Shown here piece by piece: positions 44,948 through 57,030 of a stretch of DNA of 64,000 nucleotides; position 1 is the stretch's first letter; each line of letters starts with the position of its first letter. Made by a program: the position numbers and the translations under genes. The DNA is from Onthophagus taurus. Taxonomy: Eukaryota > Arthropoda > Insecta > Coleoptera > Scarabaeidae. The DNA lies in NCBI RefSeq assembly GCF_036711975.1, contig NC_091971.1, positions 18,917,501-18,981,500 on the forward strand. The letters run 5' to 3'. The notes beneath the pieces were generated by a model. The model ran no database searches, was not told the origin of the DNA, and saw only the letters and a program-made list of their open reading frames with translations.

Positions 44948-47900
44948 TTAAGTGACGACATTTTTTCTTAATTGTTTCTTAAGTTTCCGTCTAATTGGAG
45001 TAATGAAAAGATTAGGGTCATGATCGAGTTTTTCTTTTCCCCAAATGAGGTCGGATATCCAACTGAGAATGTAGCCGGCTATAAACACGGACAACAAACC
45101 AAAAACGCCGTTATATAAATAAGAAATTCTGTATAGCCAAAGATAATTTATTTCTTCATCTTGTCGAGTATTAAAAGAAGTTTGATTCAAAAATGATACT
45201 CCATCGAGTTCTTGTCCACAACCGTCGATTGAAACAGGTAGTTTTGGTGGAGATGGTCTCGGTAAACCAAAACCTGCCCATAAAGCTAACGATAATCCGA
45301 GTAATAAAGCAGTTAAACTTCCCTAAAAAATTAAAGAAGTAATAATATTTGAAAATCGTGAAATTTTTTAAATAAACCTTTTGATTGGCTCTCGTTGTAA
45401 ACATGCCTAAGGAGAAAAATCCTAATAATGGTCCACCGACGACTCCGAAAATCGTTAAAGAAGATTGTAGAACACCGCCGAAATTTTCCGCTAGAAAAGC
45501 GACTCCCAAACAAATAAAACCATAACACAACGCGGCTATTTTGGAGAAAATTGCTAATTTTGTTTCTTTTAAATCAGTGTTGTAGAGTTTTTTATAAATT
45601 GGCTAAAAAAATAAATATTAAAATTATTTGATTAAAAAAAAAAATTATAGCAGAGCGTGGTTTCGATCCACGGACCTCTGGGTTATGGGCCCAGCACGCT
45701 TCCACTGCGCCACTCTGCTGCACATAAAGTATACTGTCTAAAATAGGACTTTGAAATTATTTGGTAGTTTAATTATAAACATTATACAGTATGTCTCATA
45801 ATTTACATCAAAGTAAGATACCTTAAAATAATCTTCCATTGTAACTGCAGCTAACGAATTAATTGTTGCTGAAACTGTTGATAAAGCAGCGCTGGCTAAA
45901 CCAGCTACAAATAAACCGGTTAAACCACTGATATGACCCATACTATCAATTACGAAATAAGGCATTAACTAAAAATTTAAAATATGTATTGGTGATTTAA
46001 AAAAATTAATGGAATAAAATTAATATACTTGGTCATTTAATTCAATTTTTCCTGCTGCAACTGGATCGCAATTGTAAAATCTTGAGTAAATGGCTAATCC
46101 GGAGAATGAAGTGCTTAAACTTAGCGCGCTTAAAATAGGCCATTGCACCCATAATGCGGTTTGGGCTGATTTTAAGTCTTTTAAGGTGAGATATCGTTGA
46201 ACTTGAGTTTGATTTACACCGTATAGTGTTAAAAATGTTATTCCTCCACCTATTATTAAGGTAAACCAAGTGTGTCTTACGGTGGGATCAGGATCAAAAC
46301 TAAAATAAAAAAATTAGAACTTAATTTAATAAATATACATACATAGAGTAGAGTTGCGATAATGTAAACTTGCGCTTAAGTGAGCAACTCTGTAATGTAA
46401 GCACCAAATATTATGTATACACGAAAATGTATCATGCCTTCGTACTTGCTTTCGTCCATGTGCTGAAGTATTGAAATATCAAAGAAAACGTGATTCAATT
46501 GATCTCAGAAAGTCGACCATGAACGAGCTGCTCATTGAGACTTGTGCTGTGGTGAGTTCGATTTTTATTGCTATCTCAGCACAAAGAAAATGAATCAATT
46601 ACCAAAATCGAAAGAAAAACGGAAGAAAAGACGGTGATGGATTAGAAGGTGAATACTTGAAAAGAAATCGAGGGCACATAATTTGGTTGTCAGAGAGCTA
46701 ACAAGTCGTTACACTAACAATTTGAAAAATTTGCTAAGAATGTCTGAATGCGAGCTTGATTACCTTCTGGAAGGCGTTTCACAAATGATTTCAAAATCAG
46801 ATACAAATATGAGACAAGCAGTAAACGCTAAAACAAGTTTGATTATATCGGTTATTGCTGAATTACTGGGCGAATGAAATAATACATCAGGTCAAACCAG
46901 AAAATTCTTGGCTTATAACTGTCATCGTAAGAACACCGCAGGTTTTTAAATTTTGAAATAACATCTTTGAGTCCAAATCCAGAAATATTGATCGCGTTAG
47001 AAATTTTCATCTGCTGCCATTCTCACTTCTCGGTTTCTGTACTTTTCAATAGTTGCATCATACAATAGTGGTTCACTAGCATACAGTGCGAGAAACCACG
47101 TGGTCTCATTAGGCTTGTTTTGGTTTAAGAGTATACGTATAATACGCAATATATATGCGCAGAAAAGTTCAGAACTAAGAACTCTTGAACCAATTGCCTA
47201 TTGTCTTGTAGTTTACTAACAATACTTTTCATTGTATTACTGCTTGCCATCTTAATCGATCGATCTCATGACAAAAATCAAACCAGTTTGATCTGCTGCG
47301 TGAATTTTTTTCACGCAGAGCATGTTACTCGATAACGTTCCTCATGCTAGCGTATCACGCTCCATGGGAAGGCGGCTTACTACTCTTTAAACAAAATGCG
47401 AAAACAATGCGTAATGTTTTGTCTTGTTATAAATGTGTTGGCTGCTGTGTGGTGGTGGAGACGAAAACGTAGGTAGTGAGTTTTGCAAAAAATGGCAAAA
47501 ACTAAATGTTTATCTCTCCACAAAAATCTAAAATACTAGAAGAATTCTGTGTTAGCTAGAAAGTACAGCATAGTAAAATCAACCGTTTGTTCCATAATAA
47601 ATAAAAAATCAAAAATATTAGCAGAGCTAGGTCAACCATTAAGGTCGAAGTAGAAAACGTACATTTTCCTTGTCAACGTGAAAGACATGTATCACGTAAA
47701 TACATGACATTAATGGAAACTTAATGAAACAAAAAACCATACATTTTTTGGTGGCTGATTTTAAAAGTTTCAATGCGTTATGACCTAAGAGTGTTAAAGA
47801 ACTGTGAAGAAAAATAGTCATCTCAACCTGAACTTGTCCAGCCTTTTAAACGTAAATTGGATAATAAGATTCAAGAACTCAACTTTGCGAAGCCGATGAA

Positions 47901-50900
47901 ACGGGATTACACTAACAACAGTTACTAGACAAAACATACATTTCTCTGGGCAAAAAATCTGCTCCTATTACACTGTGGAACATTTTCGGGGTCATTGTCT
48001 GGGGGGTGAGAAATTCAAAGTCAGGATGAAAGTACTTGGCCAGTACAGTAAAACCTCCAAAGGGTTTGACGTTCTCAGGCCAAACTTTTTTTTATGACCT
48101 TTTATATTTCTTTCCTTATCTTGATGTTTGTTTGCTTAGTTTTTCAGTTATAACTCAAGAATCATTGATGATTTCTCATTTCATTCTTCAGCAAAGACTA
48201 AGGCTTAGCTAAGGCTTAAATAAATAATTTTCATTAATATATCCATGTAAAAAATTAAGTTGGCCAATTTTATGGACTGAAATCTTCAAAAAATAGTCAA
48301 ATTTCGAAAAAAAGAAAAAAAATTCTATTTGATAAATAACGTCTTTACTCGAGAGTTCTACGAATTGTAACTAAAAAAGAGTATTCTAATATAAGTATAT
48401 AGTAATATAGTACTATAACAAATACGAATAAATAAAAAAAGTCATATATAAAACAAATATAAGATAAGTTCAAAAGGGATATATATAGACCTGAGTCTTC
48501 ATGCCCGAAGAGTATTGATTTTATGAAAAATAACAAAAATTAAGGGCAAATTTAGTTTAAAGAAGAACAAAGTTTATATGTTCGTAAACATTGCTCTAGA
48601 GTCTAGGCCTTTTCGATGGTGATTGTTGTGGGCTAGTGTCATCGCTATCGCAATCATCGCTGTCATCAGTTTCTAAACTACACATAATGTCAACTTGTGA
48701 CTCCATTGCTGACCCTACTGCAACTTCTGGAAATTCTTCATCATCAGGATAATCCATGTCTTCGACGACATGTCTACTTCACCAGCAAATTTCCGCAAGT
48801 ATTGCACTCGGCGACTGTTTTCCTCTGTATCTGATTTGTTTTTTTTATTAAAATGAGTTTGAAAAAAGATCTCATAGATATTACCTAATTTCAAATGGCA
48901 TAGCAACTTGATGGTATCGTTCGTCTTGTTCATCAGATTCAGTGGCCAATTGTCTGCTGAAGTAGTCCAGATGATGACGTAAATAGTGAATTTTCAAGGA
49001 CATGTGGACGCCAATTTTCGAGAACGATGTTAACATCCTTGCGACAGAAACATTGTAGTTGCTAGAACGATGTTTTCACAACAAGCCTTCTATTACTTCT
49101 TTAATTGCGTTCTAAGCATCCGTATTTCACATTTTATATGGACATAAACATTCAATTTAACGCGAAAAATGGAAGTGTGCAAGCCAAAGTGTGATCTTCC
49201 ACCAAAATGTTATAGTGAACATAAATTGGATTCCAAATATAGTGTGTAAAACTTCTTACAATCGTTTAATGGATTGGAATAATAGAAGACATGAATCTAT
49301 GCCATTCGGTATTCCAATGATTTGGACTGCTACACATGTGCCAATAAAGGAGCCGCATTAAGAAAAACGGCAAGAAAATCGAATAATTACGTTGGTGTTG
49401 CAAGTGGCCAAAGACCATTGCCTATTCGGGCTACATTCCTGTGCCAAAATGTTTCAGCCCAGATCTATCTTCTGTGATTGCTTCGACTTTTACATCAATA
49501 TATGATTCAAGTGATGATCCCTCATATGATCCCGAACCATCTGTATCCAATCAGCCTATTTTAATAAATCAAAATCAGCTTGATTCCATTGTTGCTAAAT
49601 TGAAATTATCACAGCATAAATCAGAACAGCTTGCTTCGTTTTTGAAATCAAACAATCTTTTGGCACCCGGTACGAAAGTCACAGCTTATCGAAGTCGTCA
49701 GGCAACACTCCAAAGTTTATTTGTTGTGATGTAGGAAAATTGATGGACGCAATGGAAATAAAATATGAAGCAGATGACTGGAGATTATTTATTGACAGTT
49801 CAAAACTCAGTTTAAAAGCGGTTTTGCTACATAAGACCAATGAAAAACCTTCGGTTCCAATCGCCTATAGTACAGAAACGAAAGAAACATGATGCACTAC
49901 AACATATTTTAAAAATGGTTAACTACGCTAAACATATATTATGTGGCGCATATGCTGCGATTTAGAAGTTGTAGCATTGCTTTGCGGTCTTCGAAACGGC
50001 TATATAAAATATATGTGCTATTTGTGCGATTGGGACACAAGATTTACCGGAGGCCAATATGCATGCCACAAATAGAAACATAGGGAGCACAGCAGGTTAG
50101 AAGTGGCCAATATTATTCGTGAATCTCTGGTGCCGAAACTTTTCCTAACATATTTCTCATCATTTTCTATCGCAATAAATTAATTTTTTCCATCAGGCGT
50201 ACTAAATGTGACGCATTCAACAATATTTTGATTGAGACTGAATTGGATGCTTGGAACGCAATTAAAAAAGTAACAGAAGGCTTGTTGGGAAAGCATCGTT
50301 CTAGCAACTACAATGTTTCTGTCGCATGGATGTTAACATCGTTCTCGAAAATTGGCGTCCACATGTCCTTGAAAATTCACTATTTACATCATCTGGACTA
50401 CTTCAGCAGACATTTGGCCACTGAATCTGATGAACAAGGCGAACGCTACCATCAAGTTGCTATGCCATTTGAAATTAGGTAATATCTATGAGATTTTTTT
50501 TCAAACTCATTTTAATAAAAAAACAAATCAGATACAGAGGAAAACAGTCGCCGAGTGCAATACTTGCGGAAATTTGCTGGTGAAGTAGACATGTCTTGGA
50601 CGACATGGATTATCCTGATGATGAATAATTTCCAGAAGTTGCAGTAGGGTCAGCAATGGAGTCACAAGTTGACATTATGTGTGGCTTAGAAACTGATGAC
50701 AGCGATGATTGCAATAGCGATGACACTAGCCCATAACAATCACCATCGAAAAGGCCTAGACTCTAGAGCAATGTTTATGAACATATAAACTTTGTTCTTC
50801 TTTAAACTAAGTTTGTCCTTAATTTTTGTTAATTTTCTTAAAAAAATACTCTTCGAGCAGGAAGACTCAAGTCTATAGCCCTTTTGGACTTATCTTATAT

Positions 50901-53900
50901 TTGTTTTATATACAGGGTGCCCATTATGTATGGAATATAGTATATATCTTGGTAGGTATCAACTTTATAAAAAAACATTTTATACAAAAGTTGTTTAATA
51001 TTTTATTTGTCATAATAAGACAGCATTCAATTGTTTTTATTTCAGAAAACAAATGAGCAACGAATAACACTTGAAGTTTTTTAAATGGCAATGTACCCTT
51101 TCGTTAGGCTCATTTGATAGAGATTTTTTTTCTCTTTACGATAACGTAAAATTTTAGTACCCTCATATCAGAAAATTTTTGAAAAAAATGTAAAAATAGT
51201 TAGAACTCTCGAGTAAAGACATTATTTTTCAAAGAGAATTTTTTTTTTATTTTCGAGATTTGACAATTTTTTTTAAGATTTCAGTCGATAAAATTAGTCC
51301 AACTTAATTTTTTACATGAATATGTTAATGAAAATTATTTATTTAAGCCTTAGCTAAGCCTTAGTCTTTGCTGAAGAATGAAATGAAAAATCATCAATGA
51401 TTCTTGAGTTATAAACTTATAACTGAAAAACTAAGCAAACAAACATTAAGAAAAGAAATATAAAAGGTCATAAAAAAAAGTTTGGCCTGAGAACGTCAAA
51501 CCCTTTGGAGGTTTTACTATATGGACCTAGTACTTTCACCCTGACTTAAAATTTTTCACCCCCCATAATGGCTGTTGCACTATGTTATGAAAACAGCAAA
51601 ACAACGCATAACTTTTCTTGGATGCGCAAATGCGTCTGGATCTCATAAATTACGACCTCTAGTAATTGGAAAAGCTAAAACTCCCAGATGTTTCAAAAAT
51701 TTTAAGAACCCAGTTATTCACACCAACCCCAAAAATGCTTGACGGAAGTTTTTAAACTTATTTTTTGATCATTTCGTTCCAGAGGTATTGTTAGTAGATG
51801 TGTCAGTGGAAAAGTTATTGCTACGGTTGATCGAAATTTAACTTAAAAGATATTTATGAATGAAAATCTTCCACAAAGGGCGTTAATCCTATTAGGTAAT
51901 GTTCCTTCACATCCTTCCGAAGAAGAACTTAAAACTAAAGATGGAATGAAATGTGCCATAATGTTACCACCAAATGTAACTGCTTTGATCCGACCAATGG
52001 ATCAAAACGCATTAAAAATCACGAAACTGTGTTACAGAAACAGTGTATTACGTTTTATTGTGTGTCACATTGAAAAAAATATCAAATAAATTTGCTATGA
52101 GAACATTGGCAGCAGCATGGAAGAAATTAAAACCAAGGATTTTACAAAAATGTTAGCATAAAATAAAAAATAATGAAGAGTATTATGCTGAAGATGAATT
52201 ACTCCTGTCTACTTTGCAGAAAATGTGGATATGAAGCAGAAAACATCGTTAGAGACACTCTTTCACTTCTGCTAGAAATTTAACCTGTACATAACATTAC
52301 ATAAATTATAACTCGGGTAGGCAGACCAACCAACGTTGCACCTCGACCTCAAAGATCTATTATACACCGATAGATAACATATCAAATTTCACCGTGCAGT
52401 CCAATGCTCTTAACGAACATTAATACCTTGCTCTTTGAAAAGTCATTCAGATCCTTTAAAACTTAATAAACAACTTAGCGTGTCTCATTCCAGGAAAACT
52501 GGCCCACAGTAGGCGAAGTCTTTCTTCAGCCCACAGTCCAATTCTTTATTTGGCCATCGCAAATTCAACCTATAACTAGTGTACAATTTGATTACACACT
52601 TTTTAAAATCAATAGCAATTTGTCCAAATGATTTTTAAGGCAACTACAATTCTAAAGACGTTGACCTATGGTATTTATGAAATTCAAAACAATTCAGGAG
52701 AGAATGTTCTTGAAGAAGAAACCGATGTTGAAAAAAACAAAACGATTCCAGAATAGGTACGACCTATAAAATAACCCAAGCTGACGCAATTAAGTGTTTA
52801 GAAACTGCAATACAATAGGCCGAAAGGAAACTTCGGCCTATTGAAGGCCTATAGAAGCTTAATAGAAATATTTTGTTGTAGGGATCAAATACATGTTAGA
52901 AATGCTTGACGTCTTGCTCAAAATGACCTTGAAGCTGTGGCTCAAGCGTTATTCAAAGAGGAATTTGAGGAACAAGTGGGGAAAAAAAGTTGAAAACTTC
53001 AGAATCGGAAGAACAAATTATAAAAGAAAGTGACCATAACACTGAATTCGAAATGGAACTAAGTGATAAAGATTGTTCTGATTCAGACAAAGAGGACGAT
53101 AGTGATAGTGAGGGTTTAGAAAGCGATAAAGACAAGTACTCAAAAAAACTTAAAAACAAAGTGATACAAAAATCCAGTGGAAAGCAAATTCAGCAAAACT
53201 GCTAGTTAAAATATTGGAAAAATACTTTCTGGGCCTAGGCAGTGTTCGCGAGACGTTGCCAATGAGAGAACTGCGTTCGAAAAACTTTTTATTGGCGACA
53301 TCATTGAAAATATAGTTGAATGTACCAATTTACAAATAACAAAGATGCGTATAAAATATAACCTGCCGGGCTAAAGACACAACAAATACAAAATTTATGA
53401 CATTTATCGGATTATTACTACTTGCAGGAACTGCGAAGCAACACACTTCCTTGAATTGTGGACTGAAGATGGAACCGGCTTAGAAATATTTAGAGCTGGC
53501 ATAAGTTATGATTTTTATTTTTGCTTGCCGTTCTAAGCTTTGACACCAAAAATACTAGAGCGGATCGCAACATGCCTGAAAAGCTGCTATTCGAGTTACA
53601 GTGGGTCGTTTTGTGGAGAACTGCAATAACAATTACGGTTTGGAAGAAGATGTCAGAATAAACGAGGTGTTAGTGCCTTTTAGAGGTTGATGCAGCTTTC
53701 TTCAATATATCCATAGCAAGCCTACAAAGTATGGGTTACAATTATTTGGCAGACATTTTATGTTACAAATTTAGAGCTGTATTGTGCTAATCAGCCAAAA
53801 GGGTCGTACAACTAATCAAATAAACCAGCTGACAATGTTCATCGTTTACTTCAAAAAAACCAGAAACATTCGGATTTAGCCGTGAGTCTCTTAAGCAAAC

Positions 53901-55002
53901 TCTTTTTCCAAGCAAAACTTTTCCTTTGCAGAACTACCCAATGCCTGTACTATTAAGCTATGTTGCATTTTATGTGGGACAGTACAAGTACATAGTAGTT
54001 TCGTAACTATGGTTACTGCATTCATATATTGCGAGTTATATAAAAATTCCCAAAGCTCGTCGTGACTCTGTATTTCGTTTTTGAAGTACCTATAATGTAT
54101 TACTTACTTTAACAAATCTGTTCGTCCACCTTTTTCAGCTATATCCCAAATTTCTTGTAAACCCCCGACATCGATTCCGGCATAAATAATGATGCAAAAA
54201 ACAGAAGCGAACATTAATAAGGATTGGAAAACATCCGTCATAAGAACAGCTTTCATTCCACCAATCGTTGAATAAAATGTACAAACCAAACCTAAAAATT
54301 TTACAAAACCATAATAAATTAAAAATCTTAAAGTACACCATACTTTACTTTATATATAGATATATTAGAAAGAACATGAATACAAACAAGCTTACCAACC
54401 GTCAGAATTGCGGCATACTTTGAAATACCAGTTAAAGCACCTAAAGCTAAAGCTGGGGCGTACAAAACAATCCCCATGTACAAAATCATTTGGAAACTAT
54501 AACACAACGAAGCTGTCAAACGAGATAATTTCCCAAAACGTTTCTCAAGGTACTAAAAATCATAATTTATTAAAAATAGATATGGCTGAATCATTTCTGA
54601 TAATTCGAACCTCATAAGCACTTGTTGCTTGCAATTTAAAAAATACCGGTAAATAAATATATGCGGCAATCGGCGTAAATAAGCCATACGATAAGTTGAT
54701 TACGATAAATTGAAAACCGTAAACGTAATTTTCGCTGGAAACCCCCAATAAAGTTACTGCTGACATGAAAGAAGCCATTAACGAAAAAGCTACCGGTATT
54801 ATCGACATATTTTTATCCGCCAAAAGATATTCCTAAAATAAAACTTTTTTATTACAATAAATCTTTAAAATTATATTTTTACCTTTGCAGTTTTCTGTTT
54901 TCCTCCCGTAAATCTGAAATAAACCCCAATTCCGGCGGAAATCAATAAAACAACACCTAAAATTACATAATCCCAAACCCCTAAACTAACTACTTCAACC
55001 AT
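44948..55002 (-). CDS. SLC5-family sodium:solute symporter B (SMVT/SMCT-like)
   Basis: Second sodium-coupled transporter of the SLC5A5/6/8/12 subgroup. Eight coding exons with consistent phases: 55002-54883, 54832-54611, 54552-54396, 54291-54108, 46299-46029, 45968-45822, 45602-45378 and 45322-44948, giving 566 residues. Landmarks are [20 protein letters not shown] (TM1), [63 protein letters not shown] and [15 protein letters not shown], the Na2-site helix with the usual Ser-Thr. Two donors are weak (GTTCGA and GTTTAT) but phase and homology support them. The C-terminus is basic (KKQLRKN). The 7.8-kb intron 4 contains transposons and the 219-bp intron 6 contains an initiator tRNA. It is paralogous to symporter A, with similar but not identical exon structure. 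Confidence 0.93.
45648..45719 (-). tRNA. tRNA-iMet: Initiator tRNA-Met (CAT)
   Basis: A 72-nt cloverleaf with a 7-bp acceptor stem AGCAGAG/CTCTGCT and discriminator A. The anticodon stem has the three G:C pairs diagnostic of initiators (TGGGCCCATAACCCA, anticodon CAT). The T arm is CGTGG ATCGAAA CCACG, the initiator-type loop without the usual TTC. It closely resembles insect initiator tRNAs. It sits in sense orientation within an intron of symporter B and needs no CCA in DNA. The internal A and B box regions look intact. Confidence 0.96.
46620..46880 (+). pseudogene. PIF/Harbinger-type transposase N-terminal fragment
   Basis: The plus strand encodes a basic lead (KKRR.WIRR), then [27 protein letters not shown] and [20 protein letters not shown]. 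This is the conserved N-terminal region of HARBI1/ALP1-like proteins ('LRMS…FD.LL..V.P.I.K.DT.MR.AI'). It ends at LLGE with a stop; the DDE nuclease part is absent nearby. Upstream codons contain stops, so it is a relic. Confidence 0.7.
46881..47500. other. Unassigned intronic DNA
   Basis: This lies between the Harbinger relic and the Tigger element. There is no open frame of note and no clear inverted repeat. It may contain degraded ends of either element. Confidence 0.35.
49190..50520 (+). pseudogene. Transposase-like gene of the unclassified family (copy 2)
   Basis: The plus strand shows the same ordered motifs as the gene at 32.7-34.3 kb: [13 protein letters not shown] in the N-terminal part, an acidic/Ser stretch, then [16 protein letters not shown]. 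After a frame change come [19 protein letters not shown] and PIAYST, then YLCDWDTRF, and near the end [19 protein letters not shown] with DEQGERYHQ. Several frameshifts and stops separate these pieces. The conserved FIDSS, CDWD and GERYHQ acidic residues support a nuclease fold. It is divergent from copy 1, so two lineages of the family are present. Confidence 0.65.
50912..51205. repeat. ~290-bp insertion in the right arm of the inverted-repeat element
   Basis: Comparison with the left arm (48350-48450) shows extra sequence starting 'cagggtgcccattatgta'. That start resembles the 'cagggtgtccc' ends seen near 12.6 kb, so this is probably a short transposon that inserted after the arms formed. 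It encodes nothing recognisable. Confidence 0.45.
52900..54010 (+). pseudogene. piggyBac-type transposase, heavily decayed
   Basis: An acidic Ser/Asp-rich stretch (52990-53205) is followed by [20 protein letters not shown], then [12 protein letters not shown] and [17 protein letters not shown]. This is the N-terminal and early catalytic pattern of piggyBac transposases ('LWA.DGTGIEIFR..MS'). Later frames give MQLSSIYP and other weak pieces up to about 53990. Frameshifts and stops are numerous. It is the third piggyBac-like relic in the window and lies in intron 4 of symporter B. Confidence 0.65.
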
Positions 55003-55278
55003 GTTTCAAATTCTTTGATCAAATCGTGTGATTTTACTAGGGTAAGGTTCAACAAATCTCTAGACTCGGATGAGACTAAAATGAGATAATTGTAATTAAA
55101 AATAAAGATAAAAGGTTGTTGTTCTATCACTATAATCTTACCACAGCAAATAACGCGATCATTTAGATTAGAAGTAATTAAATAAGTTATGTTGTAACAT
55201 AAGAATAGGATTTTTTTGGTAATAAAAACTTAATCCTGTTTTAGACATTTATTACAGTAATTTAAATTAATTTAAAAT

Positions 55279-57030
55279 TTAAAGTGAAAAAGTTAAATTT
55301 AATAGCGACATCTATACGCAATTATTAAAATCCTTAATTTTTATTGAAACGCACCATCTCGTGTCAAACTAATAAATTAAATAACTTTAATCACAAAAGT
55401 GATAATTATAATAATTAGCAATAATTTCTTCATGTTTTTAACGTTTTTAATGATATGTGTAGGTAATTAGTTCAATTTAAATCGTATTTACCGTATTTAT
55501 ACTCATTTTAACTTCAATACTCTTCAATTACCCAGTGTTTTCATTGAATATTAGTGAAATAAAGGTTTGGGGGCCAGGTTTAGATCCTGAAAATGTTGTT
55601 TTACCAACAAGATATTTATAGATTTTATAGAAGCTAATCTAACAAAGTAAGATATTCTCAAGTATTTAGATGATCCTTTTAATATTTTCTTTAATTATTT
55701 TCTTAATTTTTAGTGCTGGTGATGCAGATAGTTTTCAATTTGAAATCAATGGATTATCGAGTAATAAACCGTGTAAATTGAGATCTAATATATTAAATAG
55801 GAAGGATGGGGTGTTTATATTCAGATATAAACAATATGAGTACTGTGATACACTAAAAATAATCTTAACCTATAAAAATTACCACATCGGGGAATCTCCT
55901 TATATTTTTAATAAAGTTCTTTCAGAAGAATGTAATTGCCCTATTTCTATTGATAAATTTTTAAATAATTTTCAATGTGGGGACGTCCCAAATCGAATTG
56001 TTAAAGATTTAGATGAATTTTCAGAGATAAAATGGTCTCGGTTAAGAAATAAATTGATAAAAACCTTTGATAGTCCAGGTGCAATAAGTTTGTGCCATTA
56101 CTTAATTAAAAATAACGTTATTAAATGGATATGTTATGGAAAATACACTTGTAATTTAAATTAATGTGAAAAAATTAAATTTAAGAGCGACATCTATACG
56201 CGACAATTAAAATCCTTAATTCTTCTTGATACACGCCATCTCGTGTCAAACTAATAAATTAAAAAACTTTAATCACAAAAGTGATAATTATAATAATTAG
56301 CAATAATTTCTTCACGTTTTTTAACGTTTTTAATGATATGTGTAGGTAATTAGTTCAATTTAAATAATGTTTACCGTATTTATACTCATTTTAACTTCAA
56401 TACTCTTCAACTACCAAGTGTTTTCATTGAATATTAGTGAAATAAAGGTTTGGGGCCCAGGTTTAGATCCAGAAAATGTTGTTTTACCAACAAGATATGT
56501 TTTTATAGAAGCTAATCTAACAATGTAAGATATTCTCAAGTATTTAGATGATCCTTTTAATATTTTCTTTAATTTTCTTAATTTTTAGTGCTGGTGATGC
56601 AGATAGCTTTCATTTTGAAATCAATGGATTATCGAATAATAAACCATGTAAATTGAGATCTAATATATTAAATAGGAAGGATGGGGTGTTTATATTCAGA
56701 TATAAACAATATGAGTACTGTGATACACTAAAAATAATCTTAACCTATAAAAATTACCACATCGGGGAATCTCCTTATATTTTTAATAAAGTTCTTTCAG
56801 AAGAATGTAATTGCCCTATTTCTATTGATAAATTTTTAAATAATTTTCAATGTGGGAACGTCCCAACTCGAATTAATAAAGATTTAGCGGAATTTTCAGA
56901 GATAAAATGGTCTCGGTTAAGAAATAAATTGATAAAAACCTTTGATAGTCCAGGTGCAATAAGTTTGTGCCATTACTTAATTAAAAATAACGTTATTAAA
57001 CGGAAATGTTATGGAAAATACACTGGATTT
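55279..57030 (+). repeat. Tandem duplication of ~0.88 kb covering the start of the POGLUT gene
   Basis: Two adjacent copies (about 55279-56160 and 56163-57030) are nearly identical through upstream DNA, exon 1, intron 1 and part of exon 2. The first copy ends abruptly inside exon 2, where the upstream sequence of the second begins ('taatgtgaaaaaattaaa' against 'aaagtgaaaaagttaaa'). The high similarity of non-coding parts suggests a recent event. Confidence 0.85.
55480..56164 (+). pseudogene. Truncated 5' copy of the KDEL-type protein O-glucosyltransferase gene
   Basis: This is the first copy of the tandem duplication. Compared with the intact gene downstream, the start codon is changed (GTA in place of ATG). 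Exon 1 gains an in-frame stop just after LPTRY through a small rearrangement, and the base before the donor differs. Exon 2 is open from AGDADSFQFEINGLS to SLCHYLIKNNVIKW but stops at the duplication boundary, losing the whole glucosyltransferase domain. The remaining frame encodes only the filamin-like N-terminal domain. It is unlikely to make a functional protein, although it still carries a copy of the upstream region. Confidence 0.85.

Larger units (their letters stand above)
48000..51564. mobile_element. Long-inverted-repeat transposon carrying the unclassified transposase-like gene (copy 2)
   Basis: The left arm, about 48000-49112, is the reverse complement of the right arm, about 50252-51564. 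Both begin inward from 'ggggggtga', and shared landmarks are 'aaacctccaaagggtttgac' and 'aaggcttagctaaggctta'. The right arm is longer because of an insertion near 50.91-51.2 kb. The 1.1-kb loop holds the N-terminal and middle codons of the transposase-like gene, while its C-terminal part lies within the arm and is therefore present twice. The element interrupts a Tigger copy. Confidence 0.8.
47540..52860 (+). mobile_element. Tigger/pogo-type transposon, interrupted
   Basis: Left of the interruption, the plus strand encodes an HTH-like piece ([19 protein letters not shown]), then [20 protein letters not shown] and ADETGLH (the first catalytic Asp region). Right of it comes [21 protein letters not shown], with [14 protein letters not shown] and [19 protein letters not shown] after it. 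This is the DDE core of Tigger/jerky transposases, although the usual 'DNAPSHP' reads [21 protein letters not shown] near 52780 fits the C-terminal tail. The 48000-51564 block interrupts the protein between the first and second catalytic regions. There are many stops. It lies in intron 4 of symporter B. Confidence 0.75.

Noticed and set aside
52990-53205. Acidic 71-codon frame as a host gene
   Set aside because: It is directly followed by piggyBac catalytic-domain pieces, and such acidic N-termini are usual for piggyBac transposases.
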